Position numbers and translations under genes: made by a program. Of a stretch of DNA of 64,000 nt, positions 17,723 through 26,701 are shown in pieces; the first letter of the stretch is position 1; each line of letters opens with the position of its first letter. Origin of the DNA: JADGRA01 sp052143535 (lineage in GTDB: Bacteria; Myxococcota; Myxococcia; Myxococcales; Myxococcaceae); assembly GCA_052143535.1 (NCBI GenBank), contig JBKQSS010000042.1, forward strand, positions 45,424 to 109,423, in the 5' to 3' direction. A model generated the notes under the pieces. The model did not search any database. It was not told where the DNA came from and saw only the letters and a list, made by a program, of their open reading frames with translations.

Positions 17723-18979
17723 ATGATTCTCGCTCGCCCCATCGCCCTCGACCGGTCGGCGGACTTAGACGCCGCGCTGGTTCGTCTTGGGCTGCCTACC
17801 CCAGCCCGGGAGTACCTCCTCGAGAAGCTCCCCCATGCCCAGGTGCTGCTCACTGGCCTCGGACCGAGCGAGGGGCGCTTCCTCAAGCACACCTGCGAGG
17901 AAGGTCCTGCCGGGCTCTACCCCCGCTTTCTTTCGGGCGACCAAGCACTGCGCCCGGGAACGGCCTTTCTCTCCGGCGCGCGGGACCAGCTTGCTCGGCT
18001 GGTCCAGGCGGCGCGTCAAGCACCGGAGGCGAGCCCCCTCGCCGACGCTCTCGCGCGCCTGCTCGCCGTGGACTGTTTCCCCGAGCCGACGCTGCTCGCT
18101 GGGCGCCGCTTCCTCTGGGGTGAACGGACGTACCTGATGGGAGTCCTCAACGTCACTCCGGACAGCTTCTCGGATGGCGGGCTCTTCAGCTCCGTGCAGC
18201 GCGCCGTCGCCCACGGGCTCGCACTCGCCGACGCGGGCGCGGATTTGGTCGACATTGGTGGCGAGTCGACCCGCCCGGGCGCGGCCGAAGTCCCGGCGGA
18301 CCAGGAATTGAAGCGCATCCTTCCGGTCATCGAAGGGCTGCGGGCCCAAAGTGACATTCCGCTCTCCATCGACACGAGCAAAGCCGGCGTCGCCGAGGCG
18401 GCGCTCGCCGCCGGAGCAACGCTGGTCAATGACGTCACTGGTTTCTTGGGGGATGCCCGGCTGCCGGCTGTCACCGCGGCCGCCGGTGCCGCGGTGTGCC
18501 TCATGCACATGCAAGGCACCCCCCGCACCATGCAACACTCTCCACACTACGAGGACTTGATGGCCGACGTCCTCGAGATGCTCGGTGCCGCGGTGGGCCA
18601 GGCCGAGGCAGCCGGTATTCCGCGGGGGCGCATCTGGGTCGACCCCGGCATCGGCTTCGGAAAGACATCCGGCCACAACCTTTTCTTGTTGCACCACGTC
18701 CGCGAGCTGCGGCTCCTCGGCTGCCCGGTTGTCCTCGGCACCAGCCGCAAGGCGTTTCTCGGGGCGCTGGCGGGTGGAAAGTCGCCGGACCAGCGGCTTC
18801 CGGGGACGCTGGCCTCAGTGGCTGCCTCGGCGGTGGTGGCGGGTGTGGACGTGGTGCGGGTGCACGACGTGGGCGAGGTTCGAGACGCTCTGGCCGTTGC
18901 GGACGCCATTGGCCGGGCGCGCTCCGGTGGGGCGCTGTGGGCGCCGACCGCTGAAGCGCAGAACATGCCAGGCACGTGA
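17723..18979 (+). CDS. folP: Dihydropteroate synthase with N-terminal extension
   Basis: A 418-residue protein. The C-terminal 280 residues are a standard dihydropteroate synthase joining para-aminobenzoate to the pterin pyrophosphate in folate synthesis. It has LMGVLNVTPDSFSDGG, VDIGGESTRPGA, IPLSIDTSKAGVAEAAL, VCLMHMQGTPRTMQ, RIWVDPGIGFGKT and LGTSRKAFLG. The first 130 residues are an extension not found in the short enzymes of E. coli type. It includes TGLGPSEGRFLKHTCEEGP and may be a degenerate or accessory domain. It follows ftsH by 36 bases and precedes an acyl-CoA synthetase. Confidence 0.92.
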   Translation: MILARPIALDRSADLDAALVRLGLPTPAREYLLEKLPHAQVLLTGLGPSEGRFLKHTCEEGPAGLYPRFLSGDQALRPGTAFLSGARDQLARLVQAARQAPEASPLADALARLLAVDCFPEPTLLAGRRFLWGERTYLMGVLNVTPDSFSDGGLFSSVQRAVAHGLALADAGADLVDIGGESTRPGAAEVPADQELKRILPVIEGLRAQSDIPLSIDTSKAGVAEAALAAGATLVNDVTGFLGDARLPAVTAAAGAAVCLMHMQGTPRTMQHSPHYEDLMADVLEMLGAAVGQAEAAGIPRGRIWVDPGIGFGKTSGHNLFLLHHVRELRLLGCPVVLGTSRKAFLGALAGGKSPDQRLPGTLASVAASAVVAGVDVVRVHDVGEVRDALAVADAIGRARSGGALWAPTAEAQNMPGT

Positions 18980-19020
18980 CAGCCGCCGCTGTGGCACACT
19001 TCCACGCCGGAGGTGTCCCT

Positions 19021-20913
19021 ATGGCGCTCGAGCGTCTTCTTACCGTTGGCGAGGCATTCCTTGCTCCCGAGACGCTGCGCCGCACGGCCGTCCCGCCGGA
19101 CGTGGCGGCGGAGCGCCAACGCAGTCTGGCCGACCCGGATGCTTTCTGGGGCAGCTGGGCGAAGCGCTTCCGCTGGAGTGAGCCCTGGCGGCAAGTGTTC
19201 GACTGGCAGTTCCCCGACCACCGCTGGTTTGTCGGCGGGAAGACCAACGTCGTCGACAATGCTTTGGACCGGCACGCCGAAGGCCCGCGGCGGACGCACA
19301 CTGCCCTCATCTGCCTCTCCGAGGATGGCGCCGAGCGCCGAGTCACCTATGCCGAGCTGCGTGACCTGGTGTCCAAACTGTCGACCGGCTTGCGCGCGCT
19401 GGGAGTCGAGAGTGGCGACCGGGTGCTCATCTACATGCCCCTGACGCTGGAGGGCGTGGTCTCGATGCTGGCCGTGGCCAGGCTGGGGGCGATTCACTCG
19501 GTGGTGTACGCCGGACTCGGCGTGGGAGCGGTGCGCGACCGGATTGTCGATGCCGGGGCCAAAGTCATCATCGCCGGGGATGTGGGCTTCCGGCGGGGCA
19601 AGCCGGTCGAGCTGCAGGCGTTGATGGACGAGGCCACTGAGGGGCTGGGCGTGCGACACATCGTCTGGCTGCAGCGTCGAGTGGGCGCACGGCGGCCGCT
19701 GAAGGCGCACGAGGTCGACTTCTACCGGCTGGTGGCCGAGCACGGTCCCGACACGGCCCCAGTGCAGGTGGACGCCGAGCACCCGCTCTTCATCCTCTAC
19801 ACCTCCGGCTCGACCGGGAAGCCAAAGGGCGTGGTGCACGTCCATGGCGGCTACATGGTGGGCATCACCTACCACCTGCGTACGTTTTTCGACGTCCGCG
19901 ACGACGACATCTACTGGTCGACCAGCGACATCGGCTGGGTGGTGGGGCACTCCTACATCGTCTACGCCCCGTTACTCGAGGGAGTGACGGCGGTGCTCCG
20001 TGAGGGTTCGCCCGACTACCCGGACCCTGGGGTGACGTGGCGGGTGGTGGAGAAGCTGGGGGTGAACGTCATGTTCACGGCCCCGACGGCCATCCGAATG
20101 TTCATGAAGTTTGGCGCCGAGCTCCCCGCCAAGGCCAACCTCGCCTCGCTCCGGCTCATCACCGTAGCAGGAGAGCCGCTCAACCCCGAGGCCTGGAGGT
20201 GGGCCTATGAGCACCTCGTGGCCGGCGGCAAGCGCGGCTTCATCAGCGACAACTGGTGGCAAACCGAGCTCGGCGGCCCCGCCCTGGGGACTCCGACCTC
20301 CCTCGCCGCGAAGCCCGGGAGCGTCGGGGTGGCGCTTCCCGGCGTCGAGGCCGCGGTCATCGACGCCGACGGCAAGGAGGTGCCCTTTGGCAAAGGCGGC
20401 CTCCTCGCGCTCCGCCGCCCCTTTCCCCACATGATGAGAACCGTGTGGGGAGACCATGCGCGCTACAAGCAGTACTGGGAGGAATTCCCGGGCAACGTGT
20501 ATGCCGCCGGGGACGTCGCCAGCTGGGACGAGGACGGCTACTTCACCGTGCTCGGTCGCAGCGACGACGTCCTCAACGTCGCCGGGCACCGGATTGGTAG
20601 CGCAGACGTGGAAAGCGCGCTGGTGAGCCACCGGGCCGTGGCGGAAGCGGCGGTGATTGGAGTGCCGGACTCCATCAAGGGCGAGGCGATTTACGCCTTC
20701 GTGCTGCTGCGTACCGGCCACAAGAATTCCCCGGAGCTGCGGGCGGAATTGGTGGAGCACGTCCGTCACGAGCTCGGGCCCATTGCCACCCCCCAGTCGC
20801 TCGAGGTGCGCGAACGGCTTCCCAAGACGCGGAGTGGGAAAATCATGCGACGGCTCTTGCGCGCCGAGGCGCTTGGCCTGGAGAAGGGCGATACTTCAAC
20901 GCTGGAGGAATGA
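19021..20913 (+). CDS. Acetyl/propionyl-CoA synthetase-type AMP-forming ligase
   Basis: A 630-residue acyl-CoA synthetase that activates a short carboxylate via an acyl-AMP. It shows the P-loop-like ILYTSGSTGKPKGVVH, the A5 motif SDNWWQTELGG and YAAGDVASWDEDGYFTVLGRSDDVLNVAGHRI. It ends with PKTRSGKIMRRLLR, where the last Lys is the catalytic and acetylation-prone residue. Sequence style fits propionyl-CoA synthetase (PrpE) at least as well as Acs. The ATG at 19021 has GGAGG eight bases before it. The gene sits between folP and glmM, which normally adjoin, and ends five bases before glmM, so it is built into the housekeeping transcript. Confidence 0.85.
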   Translation: MALERLLTVGEAFLAPETLRRTAVPPDVAAERQRSLADPDAFWGSWAKRFRWSEPWRQVFDWQFPDHRWFVGGKTNVVDNALDRHAEGPRRTHTALICLSEDGAERRVTYAELRDLVSKLSTGLRALGVESGDRVLIYMPLTLEGVVSMLAVARLGAIHSVVYAGLGVGAVRDRIVDAGAKVIIAGDVGFRRGKPVELQALMDEATEGLGVRHIVWLQRRVGARRPLKAHEVDFYRLVAEHGPDTAPVQVDAEHPLFILYTSGSTGKPKGVVHVHGGYMVGITYHLRTFFDVRDDDIYWSTSDIGWVVGHSYIVYAPLLEGVTAVLREGSPDYPDPGVTWRVVEKLGVNVMFTAPTAIRMFMKFGAELPAKANLASLRLITVAGEPLNPEAWRWAYEHLVAGGKRGFISDNWWQTELGGPALGTPTSLAAKPGSVGVALPGVEAAVIDADGKEVPFGKGGLLALRRPFPHMMRTVWGDHARYKQYWEEFPGNVYAAGDVASWDEDGYFTVLGRSDDVLNVAGHRIGSADVESALVSHRAVAEAAVIGVPDSIKGEAIYAFVLLRTGHKNSPELRAELVEHVRHELGPIATPQSLEVRERLPKTRSGKIMRRLLRAEALGLEKGDTSTLEE

Positions 20914-20917
20914 ACGG

Positions 20918-22270
20918 ATGGGGCGACGGCTGTTCGGCACAGATGGGGTGCGTGGGACGGCCAATGTCTGGCCGATGACCGCCGAGGTGGCGATGCAGCT
21001 CGGCCGCGCCCTGGCCTACCTCATCCGGAACGGGACTCACCGGAACCGCGTCGTCATCGGCAAGGACACCCGGCTCTCCGGGTACATGCTGGAGCAAGCG
21101 CTGGCCGCCGGAATTACCTCGATGGGGGTGGACGTCGACTTGGTCGGGCCGCTGCCCACGCCGGGCATTGCCAACATCACCACCTCCATGCGGGCCGAGG
21201 CGGGAGCCGTCATCTCCGCCTCGCACAACCCCTATCAGGACAACGGCATCAAATTTTTCTGGCGCGACGGCTTCAAACTGCCGGACGAGGCGGAGGCCCG
21301 GCTCGAAGAGCTGATGGACAGCCGACATGTCGACGAGATTCGGCCCACCGCGGACAAGGTGGGAAGGGCCTTCCGGCTCGACGATGCGCGGGGCCGCTAC
21401 ATTGTCTTTCTCAAGAGCACCTTCCCCCGTGAGCTCACCTTGGAAGGATTGACCATCGCCGTCGACTGCGCCAACGGCGCGGCCTACCGCACAGCTCCGG
21501 AGACTCTGCGCGAGCTCGGGGCGACGGTCATCCCCATGGGCTGCGAGCCAAACGGCCTCAACATCAACGAGGGTTGCGGCGCCCTGCATCCCGAGGCGCT
21601 GGCGCGAACGGTGCTGGACCGAGCGGCAAACGTCGGCCTGGCATTGGACGGAGACGGCGATCGCCTGGTGGTCGTCGACGAGCGCGGACAAGTCGTCGAC
21701 GGGGACGCGGTGCTGGCGCTCTGCGCTGGAGAGCTGGCCGAGCGCGGGGCCCTTCCCACCAAGACGCTGGTCACCACCGTGATGTCCAGTCGGGGCTTGG
21801 ACCGCGCCGTCGGCCGGTGGGGCCTTCAAGTCACCCGCACCCAAGTCGGTGACCGCTACGTGGTGGAAGAGATGCGCCGGGGCGGTCATGCTTTCGGCGG
21901 CGAGCAGTCCGGTCACCTGGTGTTTCTCGACCATGCCACCACCGGCGATGGCACGCTGGCTGCGCTCCAGGTGCTGGCCATGCTGTGCCGCAAGAAGAAG
22001 CCCCTGTCCGAGCTGACCGCCATTTTCGAGCCCATCCCCCAGACGCTGCTCAGCTGCGGGGTGCGCGAGCGGCGGCCTCTGGAACAACTGCCGGACGTTC
22101 AGCGCGCCATCCGCGGCGCCGAGGCCAGCCTCGGTCAGGAGGGCAGAGTCCTGGTGCGCTTCTCGGGGACCGAAGCCAAGGTGCGAATTCTCGTCGAGGG
22201 ACCCGACCGCGAGCGCAATGACGCGCACGCCCGGGAAATCGCCCATGCCCTCTCCACGGTGCTCGGCTAG
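20918..22270 (+). CDS. glmM: Phosphoglucosamine mutase
   Basis: A 450-residue enzyme converting glucosamine-6-phosphate to glucosamine-1-phosphate for peptidoglycan and LPS precursors. Start MGRRLFGTDGVRGTAN with GGAGG upstream is canonical. The phosphoserine loop is GAVISASHNPYQDNGIKFF, the metal loop LALDGDGDRLVVVD, the sugar-specificity loop GGEQSGHLVF and the phosphate site RFSGTEAKVRILVEG. Length and all four domains are normal. It belongs to the ftsH-folP-glmM group, here with a ligase gene inserted, and continues into pdxJ after 9 bases. Confidence 0.95.
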   Translation: MGRRLFGTDGVRGTANVWPMTAEVAMQLGRALAYLIRNGTHRNRVVIGKDTRLSGYMLEQALAAGITSMGVDVDLVGPLPTPGIANITTSMRAEAGAVISASHNPYQDNGIKFFWRDGFKLPDEAEARLEELMDSRHVDEIRPTADKVGRAFRLDDARGRYIVFLKSTFPRELTLEGLTIAVDCANGAAYRTAPETLRELGATVIPMGCEPNGLNINEGCGALHPEALARTVLDRAANVGLALDGDGDRLVVVDERGQVVDGDAVLALCAGELAERGALPTKTLVTTVMSSRGLDRAVGRWGLQVTRTQVGDRYVVEEMRRGGHAFGGEQSGHLVFLDHATTGDGTLAALQVLAMLCRKKKPLSELTAIFEPIPQTLLSCGVRERRPLEQLPDVQRAIRGAEASLGQEGRVLVRFSGTEAKVRILVEGPDRERNDAHAREIAHALSTVLG

Positions 22271-22279
22271 AAGGGCCAC

Positions 22280-23002
22280 ATGCAACAGCGCCTTGGTGTG
22301 AACGTTGACCACGTGGCCACGCTGCGCCAGGCGCGGCGGGCCAGTTACCCCGACCCGGTGACCGCCGCCGCCATCGCCGAGATGGCGGGCGCGCACCAGG
22401 TCACCATCCATCTTCGCGAGGACCGTCGCCACATTCAGGAGCGCGACTTGCGTTTGCTGCGGGAGACTTGCCAGACGGCGCTCAACTTGGAGATGGCAGC
22501 CACCCAGGAAATGGTGAAGGTGGCCTACGAGGTGAAGCCCGACCTGGTGACGCTGGTCCCCGAGCGGCGGGAGGAGTTGACGACCGAAGGAGGGCTGGAC
22601 GTCGCCTCCCAGCGCGAGGTGCTGGGCCAACTCATCCGTCACCTCCGGGACGGGGAGATTGAAGTCTCGCTCTTCATTGACCCAGAGCTCGACCAGATTC
22701 GCGCTGCGCACAAGGTGGATGCCGACCGGGTGGAGCTGCACACCGGGCGCTACTGCGAGGCCCGGAACGCCGCCGAACGCCAGCGCGAACTGGAACGGTT
22801 GGTCGACGCGGCCAAGGCGGCAACCAAGCTGGGAATGGGCTGCGCTGCCGGGCACGGCCTCAACTATGAAAACGTCCAGCCGGTGGTGGGCATCGCCGAA
22901 ATCGACGAGCTCAACATCGGTCACGCAATTGTCGCGCGAGCGGTGCTGGTGGGCCTCGACCGGGCAGTGCGAGACATGCTGGCGCTGATGCGCCGAGCCT
23001 AG
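22280..23002 (+). CDS. pdxJ: Pyridoxine 5'-phosphate synthase
   Basis: A 240-residue TIM-barrel enzyme that condenses 3-amino-2-oxopropyl phosphate with deoxyxylulose 5-phosphate to make PNP in the DXP-dependent vitamin B6 route. Diagnostic stretches are LGVNVDHVATLRQARR, VTIHLREDRRHIQ, LNLEMAATQEM, VTLVPERREELTTEGGLDV, RVELHTGRYCEA and GHGLNYENV...IDELNIGHAIVARAV. The start at 22280 lies 9 bases after glmM, following AAGGGCC. It belongs to the same long plus-strand operon; glmM-pdxJ-nnr is a recurrent order. Confidence 0.95.
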   Translation: MQQRLGVNVDHVATLRQARRASYPDPVTAAAIAEMAGAHQVTIHLREDRRHIQERDLRLLRETCQTALNLEMAATQEMVKVAYEVKPDLVTLVPERREELTTEGGLDVASQREVLGQLIRHLRDGEIEVSLFIDPELDQIRAAHKVDADRVELHTGRYCEARNAAERQRELERLVDAAKAATKLGMGCAAGHGLNYENVQPVVGIAEIDELNIGHAIVARAVLVGLDRAVRDMLALMRRA

Positions 23003-23068
23003 GGACTGCCCTTTCCAAGGCCTCTTGGGCCGGCAAAGAAGCTTCGGGCGACAGGGGAGGGGACTCTG

Positions 23069-24580
23069 GTGAAGGCGTTGCTCACAGCCGAGGAGATGCG
23101 CGCCCGCGAGGCCGAGGCAATTTCCGCCGGCGTCTCCGCCCGGGAGCTGATGGAGCGCGCCGGGCGCGCCCTGGCGGACGAGGCCCTGCGGCTGGCCGCT
23201 CCCGAGGGGCGCTTCGCAGTCCTGTGCGGGCCGGGCAACAACGGGGGTGACGGGCTGGTGGCGGCCCGCCACCTCGCGCTGGCTGGGCGAAAGGTGCTGG
23301 TGGTGCTTTTGGCCGAGCCGCGCGCCTTGAAGACCGAAAGCCGGGCCAGCCTCGATGCCCTCCAGGCGATGGGGGGCTCGGCGGCGGGCAGCCTGGTGGA
23401 CTTTGCCCCGCGACGGGGGGACGTCGCGGTGGACGCCCTGTTGGGCACTGGGCTCAACCGTGCGCCCGAGGGCGCCCTGGCCGACGCCATTCACACGCTG
23501 TGGAAGTGGCGTGCGGTGGGCGTGCGGGTGCTGGCCGCGGACCTCCCCTCGGGGCTGGCCAGTGACACCGGGGTACCATTTCGGCCAGCGGTACAGGCCG
23601 ACGCGACGGTGGCTTTCGGCGCGCTCAAGGTGGGGGAGGCGCTGGAGCCCGGAGCCTCACTCTGTGGCGAGGTGTCGGTTGCCGAGATTGGGCTCGGTCC
23701 GGAGGAGGCCCCAGTCGGGCTGCTCGAGGAGGAGGACGCCCGTGGCTGGCTGCCCGAGCGCCGCCCGGACTCGCACAAGGGCACCTATGGCCACTTGCTG
23801 GTCATCGCCGGAAGCCGGGGCAAGAGCGGCGCGGCCGCGCTGGCTGGCCTCGCCTCGCTTCGCAGCGGGGTGGGGCTGTGCACGGTGGCCACGCCCGACG
23901 ACGCCCTGTCCGACGTCCTGGCCCATGCCCCGGAGTTGATGGGCTTTGCTCTGGACGACGAGAAGCCGCTCGGGCCGATGCACCTCGACGCCGTGCTGGA
24001 GGTGGCCGAGGGCAAGGATGCGCTGGTCCTCGGGCCCGGCATCAACCGGGGGAAAAAGACGTACCAGCTGATTGCCGACCTCCTGGAACGTTTCCCCGGC
24101 CCGGTGGTGCTGGACGCCGATGCCCTCAATGCCCTGTCCGGGCGGCTGGAGGTGCTTCGCTCGGCGCAGGGGCCGCTGGTGCTCACGCCCCACCCCGGGG
24201 AAATGGCGCGGCTGTCCGGCCTCTCGGTGGCGGAGATTCAGGCCGACCGAGTGACGGTGGCCCGGGACTTCGCGCGCGCTCACCGCGTCGTGTTGGTGCT
24301 CAAAGGGTCGAGGACGGTGGTGGCCTTGCCCGATGGGCGGGCACGGGTGAACCCCACCGGCAATCCCGGAATGGCCACCGGCGGAGCGGGCGACGTCCTG
24401 TCGGGGGTGTGCGGCGCGCTTCTGGCCCAGGGCCTCGCCCCAGCGGATGCGGCCAGCGTGGCCGTTTACGCGCATGGCCTGGCGGGCGACCTCGAGCAGG
24501 AGTGGCGGGGCGAGCTCGGACTGGTCGCCTCGGACCTCATCTCCGGGCTCACCTCGGTGTGGGCGCGATGGAACCGCTGA
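23069..24580 (+). CDS. nnr: Bifunctional NAD(P)HX epimerase / ADP-dependent dehydratase
   Basis: A 503-residue fusion repairing hydrated NADH and NADPH. The N-terminal epimerase domain (about 1-215) has ARELMERAGRALADEA, the glycine-rich CGPGNNGGDGLVAARHLA and VDALLGTGLNR. The C-terminal ADP-dependent dehydratase domain has SHKGTYGHLLVIAGSRGKSGAA, LVLGPGINR, VVLDADALNALSG, LTPHPGEMARL and NPGNPG-like NPTGNPGMATGGAGDVLSG. GTG start with GGAGGGGACT upstream. The last 13 bases overlap tsaE, a conserved neighbour in many bacteria. Confidence 0.93.
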   Translation: MKALLTAEEMRAREAEAISAGVSARELMERAGRALADEALRLAAPEGRFAVLCGPGNNGGDGLVAARHLALAGRKVLVVLLAEPRALKTESRASLDALQAMGGSAAGSLVDFAPRRGDVAVDALLGTGLNRAPEGALADAIHTLWKWRAVGVRVLAADLPSGLASDTGVPFRPAVQADATVAFGALKVGEALEPGASLCGEVSVAEIGLGPEEAPVGLLEEEDARGWLPERRPDSHKGTYGHLLVIAGSRGKSGAAALAGLASLRSGVGLCTVATPDDALSDVLAHAPELMGFALDDEKPLGPMHLDAVLEVAEGKDALVLGPGINRGKKTYQLIADLLERFPGPVVLDADALNALSGRLEVLRSAQGPLVLTPHPGEMARLSGLSVAEIQADRVTVARDFARAHRVVLVLKGSRTVVALPDGRARVNPTGNPGMATGGAGDVLSGVCGALLAQGLAPADAASVAVYAHGLAGDLEQEWRGELGLVASDLISGLTSVWARWNR

Positions 24581-25077
24581 GCATCCGCTGGACGTCGCAC
24601 AGCACCCAAGAGACGCGAAAGCTAGGTGCGGCCCTCGGGCGGCTGCTGCAGCCGGGAGACTTCGTGGCGCTTATTGGCGAGCTCGGTGCCGGGAAAACGG
24701 AGTTTGCCCGAGGCGTGGCCGAAGGCTGCAGCGTGCCGTCGGATGAGGTGGCGAGCCCGACCTTCGCGCTCCTCCATCGCTACCGAGGGCGCATCCCCCT
24801 TCTACACGCTGACCTCTTTCGGCTCGCCGGGGAGGTGGACCTCTACGGGACGGGTTATTTCGAGCTGCGTGACTCGGACGAGCCGGCCGTGGTTGTCGAG
24901 TGGGCGGACCGCATTGCTTCGGCCGTCCCGCCTGACGCGCTCCGCGTCCACTTCGCCCCAGGCCCCGGCGAGGGTGACCGCCACCTCACTGCGACTGCCA
25001 GCGGCCCCATCTCTCGCCGGCGTCTCGGGGAGTGGGCCAACAGCCTTCCGGGCCTCGCCGAACGCGAGGCCCCGTAA
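24568..25077 (+). CDS. tsaE: tRNA threonylcarbamoyladenosine ATPase TsaE
   Basis: A 169-residue P-loop protein required with TsaB, TsaD and TsaC for the t6A modification at position 37 of ANN-decoding tRNAs. Walker A is LIGELGAGKTEFARG; the conserved VASPTFALLHRYRG and LLHADLFRLAG follow, and the Walker-B-like AVVVEWADR is present. The ATG at 24568 overlaps the nnr gene by 13 bases, so translation is probably coupled. It is the last gene of the plus-strand block; a weak inverted repeat at 25075-25112 lies before the convergent TPR gene. Confidence 0.92.
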   Translation: MEPLSIRWTSHSTQETRKLGAALGRLLQPGDFVALIGELGAGKTEFARGVAEGCSVPSDEVASPTFALLHRYRGRIPLLHADLFRLAGEVDLYGTGYFELRDSDEPAVVVEWADRIASAVPPDALRVHFAPGPGEGDRHLTATASGPISRRRLGEWANSLPGLAEREAP

Positions 25078-25107
25078 AGCCGAGGTGGGGCTTGGGACGT
25101 CGGGGCT

Positions 25108-26571
25108 TTAGCTTCCCGTCGCCATCTTCTGGGCCTCGGGCCGGACGAAGACGTAGGCGACATTCAGGGCATTGAAGTTTGCCACCGCCTGGGCGGCGAG
25201 CTGGGCGCGCTGAGCGTCGCCTTTCCCCTGCAGCGCCACCGCGGTGAGGTACAGCACGCGGGGGTTTTGCCCGCTCGACTTGGCCAACTCGGCGAGCGCT
25301 CGTTCGTAGTCGCGCTGGGCGATGGCGACCATTCCCAGCAGCTCGTGCACCTGCCACACCTCGAAAGGAATCTGCTTGGCCGCGACCTGGCTCCGGTAGA
25401 GCTCCGCCTGGGCTTGGGCCGTCTTGAGGTCCCCGCGCTTGAGCGCCACTCGGGCCGTGTTGAAGAGGCTGTTCCGGCGGTTGGCCTCCTTGACTTCAGC
25501 GGGGACGGCCGCCTTGGCCATCAGCGCGTTTGCCTCGGCGAAGCTGCCGGCGGCAGCGTCGAGCTGTCCCGCGTGGAGGAGAATGTTTCCGAGAAACGTC
25601 GCGTCGCCGGACTGGGCGGACAGGTCGCCTGACTTCTGAGCAATGGCCCGTTCCTCGCCGACGGCGCGGATGGCGTCCCTAGACCGACCTTCGAGGACGT
25701 AGGATTGCGCCGTCCAGAACAGCGCCTGACGGCGCTCGCCATCATTGCGCGCCACACCGGCCATTTGCCGGAGCGTCTTCCGGGCTTCGTCGCCGTTGCC
25801 CTGAAACATCTGGTCGTTGGCAATCCCGATGAACGAGGCGATGAAGTGGGGGTCGATTTCCAGCGCCTTTCGGTAGCTCACCACAGATTCGTCGAAGCGC
25901 CCCATTTTCATGAGGAGCTCGCCATAGGAGTCGTAGGGGTTGGGGTCGCCCGGCAGGAGCTCGATGTATTTCTTGAATGTCTTCTCGGCCTCCGGGTATT
26001 TCCCTTCGAACCGAAATGCGTAGCCGAGCTGGTTGTATGGGGTGGTGAAATTCGGAGCAATCTCGGTGGCCTGGGTGAGGTAGCGAATGGCCGCTGGGTA
26101 GTCCTGAAGACCGAAGTAGTAGTTGCCAAGCAGCGTCAGCGCCCGCTCGTCGGCTGGGTATTTCGCCACCAGCTCCTCGTACATTCTTCGTTGGCCGTCG
26201 ACGTCTCCGGTCGCCCCTGCGTTCAGGCCTAAAATCATCAACCGCTCGCCCTCCGTCACCTTGTCGGAGAGGGCGACGGCCCGGCTCAGGGCGGCGAAGA
26301 ACGTCTTGTTGGTGGGGGCCGAATTGGCCAGACCGAGATAGCCGAGCGCGAAGGCCGCGTCTTTGGCCACCGCCTTCTCGAACAGCAGGTACGCATCGGT
26401 TGCCCGCAGCTTCTCGTTGGCGTCCCGCCCCTGGAGGTAGAACTGCCGCGCCTCCTCCGAGACGGTGGTGACGGGGATTTTTTCGGGGCCCGGGGCGCTC
26501 CAGGCGACAAGCGGAAGGGTGAGCAGACAGAGACTGAACACTTCGGCGGACCAGCTTCGACGGTTGAACAT
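25108..26571 (-). CDS. Exported tetratricopeptide-repeat protein
   Basis: A 487-residue protein with a signal sequence (LCLLTLPLVAWSA, about residues 14-26) and a TPR solenoid. Clear TPR units are TDAYLLFEKAVAKDAAFALGYL, ALTLLGNYYFGLQDYPAAIRYL, TPYNQLGYAFRFEGKYPEAEKTF and SYGELLMKMGRFDESVVSYR. More degenerate units run to the C-terminus. The ATG at 26571 has an excellent AGGAGGAGG site, so the longer frame upstream is not used. Probably periplasmic or membrane-anchored. TPR proteins mediate protein contacts, and no partner can be named from the context. Confidence 0.82.
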   Translation of the reverse strand: MFNRRSWSAEVFSLCLLTLPLVAWSAPGPEKIPVTTVSEEARQFYLQGRDANEKLRATDAYLLFEKAVAKDAAFALGYLGLANSAPTNKTFFAALSRAVALSDKVTEGERLMILGLNAGATGDVDGQRRMYEELVAKYPADERALTLLGNYYFGLQDYPAAIRYLTQATEIAPNFTTPYNQLGYAFRFEGKYPEAEKTFKKYIELLPGDPNPYDSYGELLMKMGRFDESVVSYRKALEIDPHFIASFIGIANDQMFQGNGDEARKTLRQMAGVARNDGERRQALFWTAQSYVLEGRSRDAIRAVGEERAIAQKSGDLSAQSGDATFLGNILLHAGQLDAAAGSFAEANALMAKAAVPAEVKEANRRNSLFNTARVALKRGDLKTAQAQAELYRSQVAAKQIPFEVWQVHELLGMVAIAQRDYERALAELAKSSGQNPRVLYLTAVALQGKGDAQRAQLAAQAVANFNALNVAYVFVRPEAQKMATGS

Positions 26572-26701
26572 GAGTGGCCTCCTCCTGCCACTCCGCACGC
26601 CGGGGAGCCAAAGGCCATTGCCGCTGGACGACGACCTTGCAGCCAACGGCGCGGGTGCCGCCGCCAACGGTTGGACACCTCGCCCTGCAGCCCCAAGGGC
26701 G

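Noticed and set aside
20843..23494. Long minus-strand open frame of 883 codons
   Set aside because: It is antisense to glmM, pdxJ and nnr, which are certain genes; its composition is that of a high-GC shadow frame and it shows no domain.
25075..25112. Terminator between tsaE and the convergent TPR gene
   Set aside because: Only a seven-base stem (TAAAGCC/GGCTTTA) with a long loop and no T run; too weak to list as a feature.
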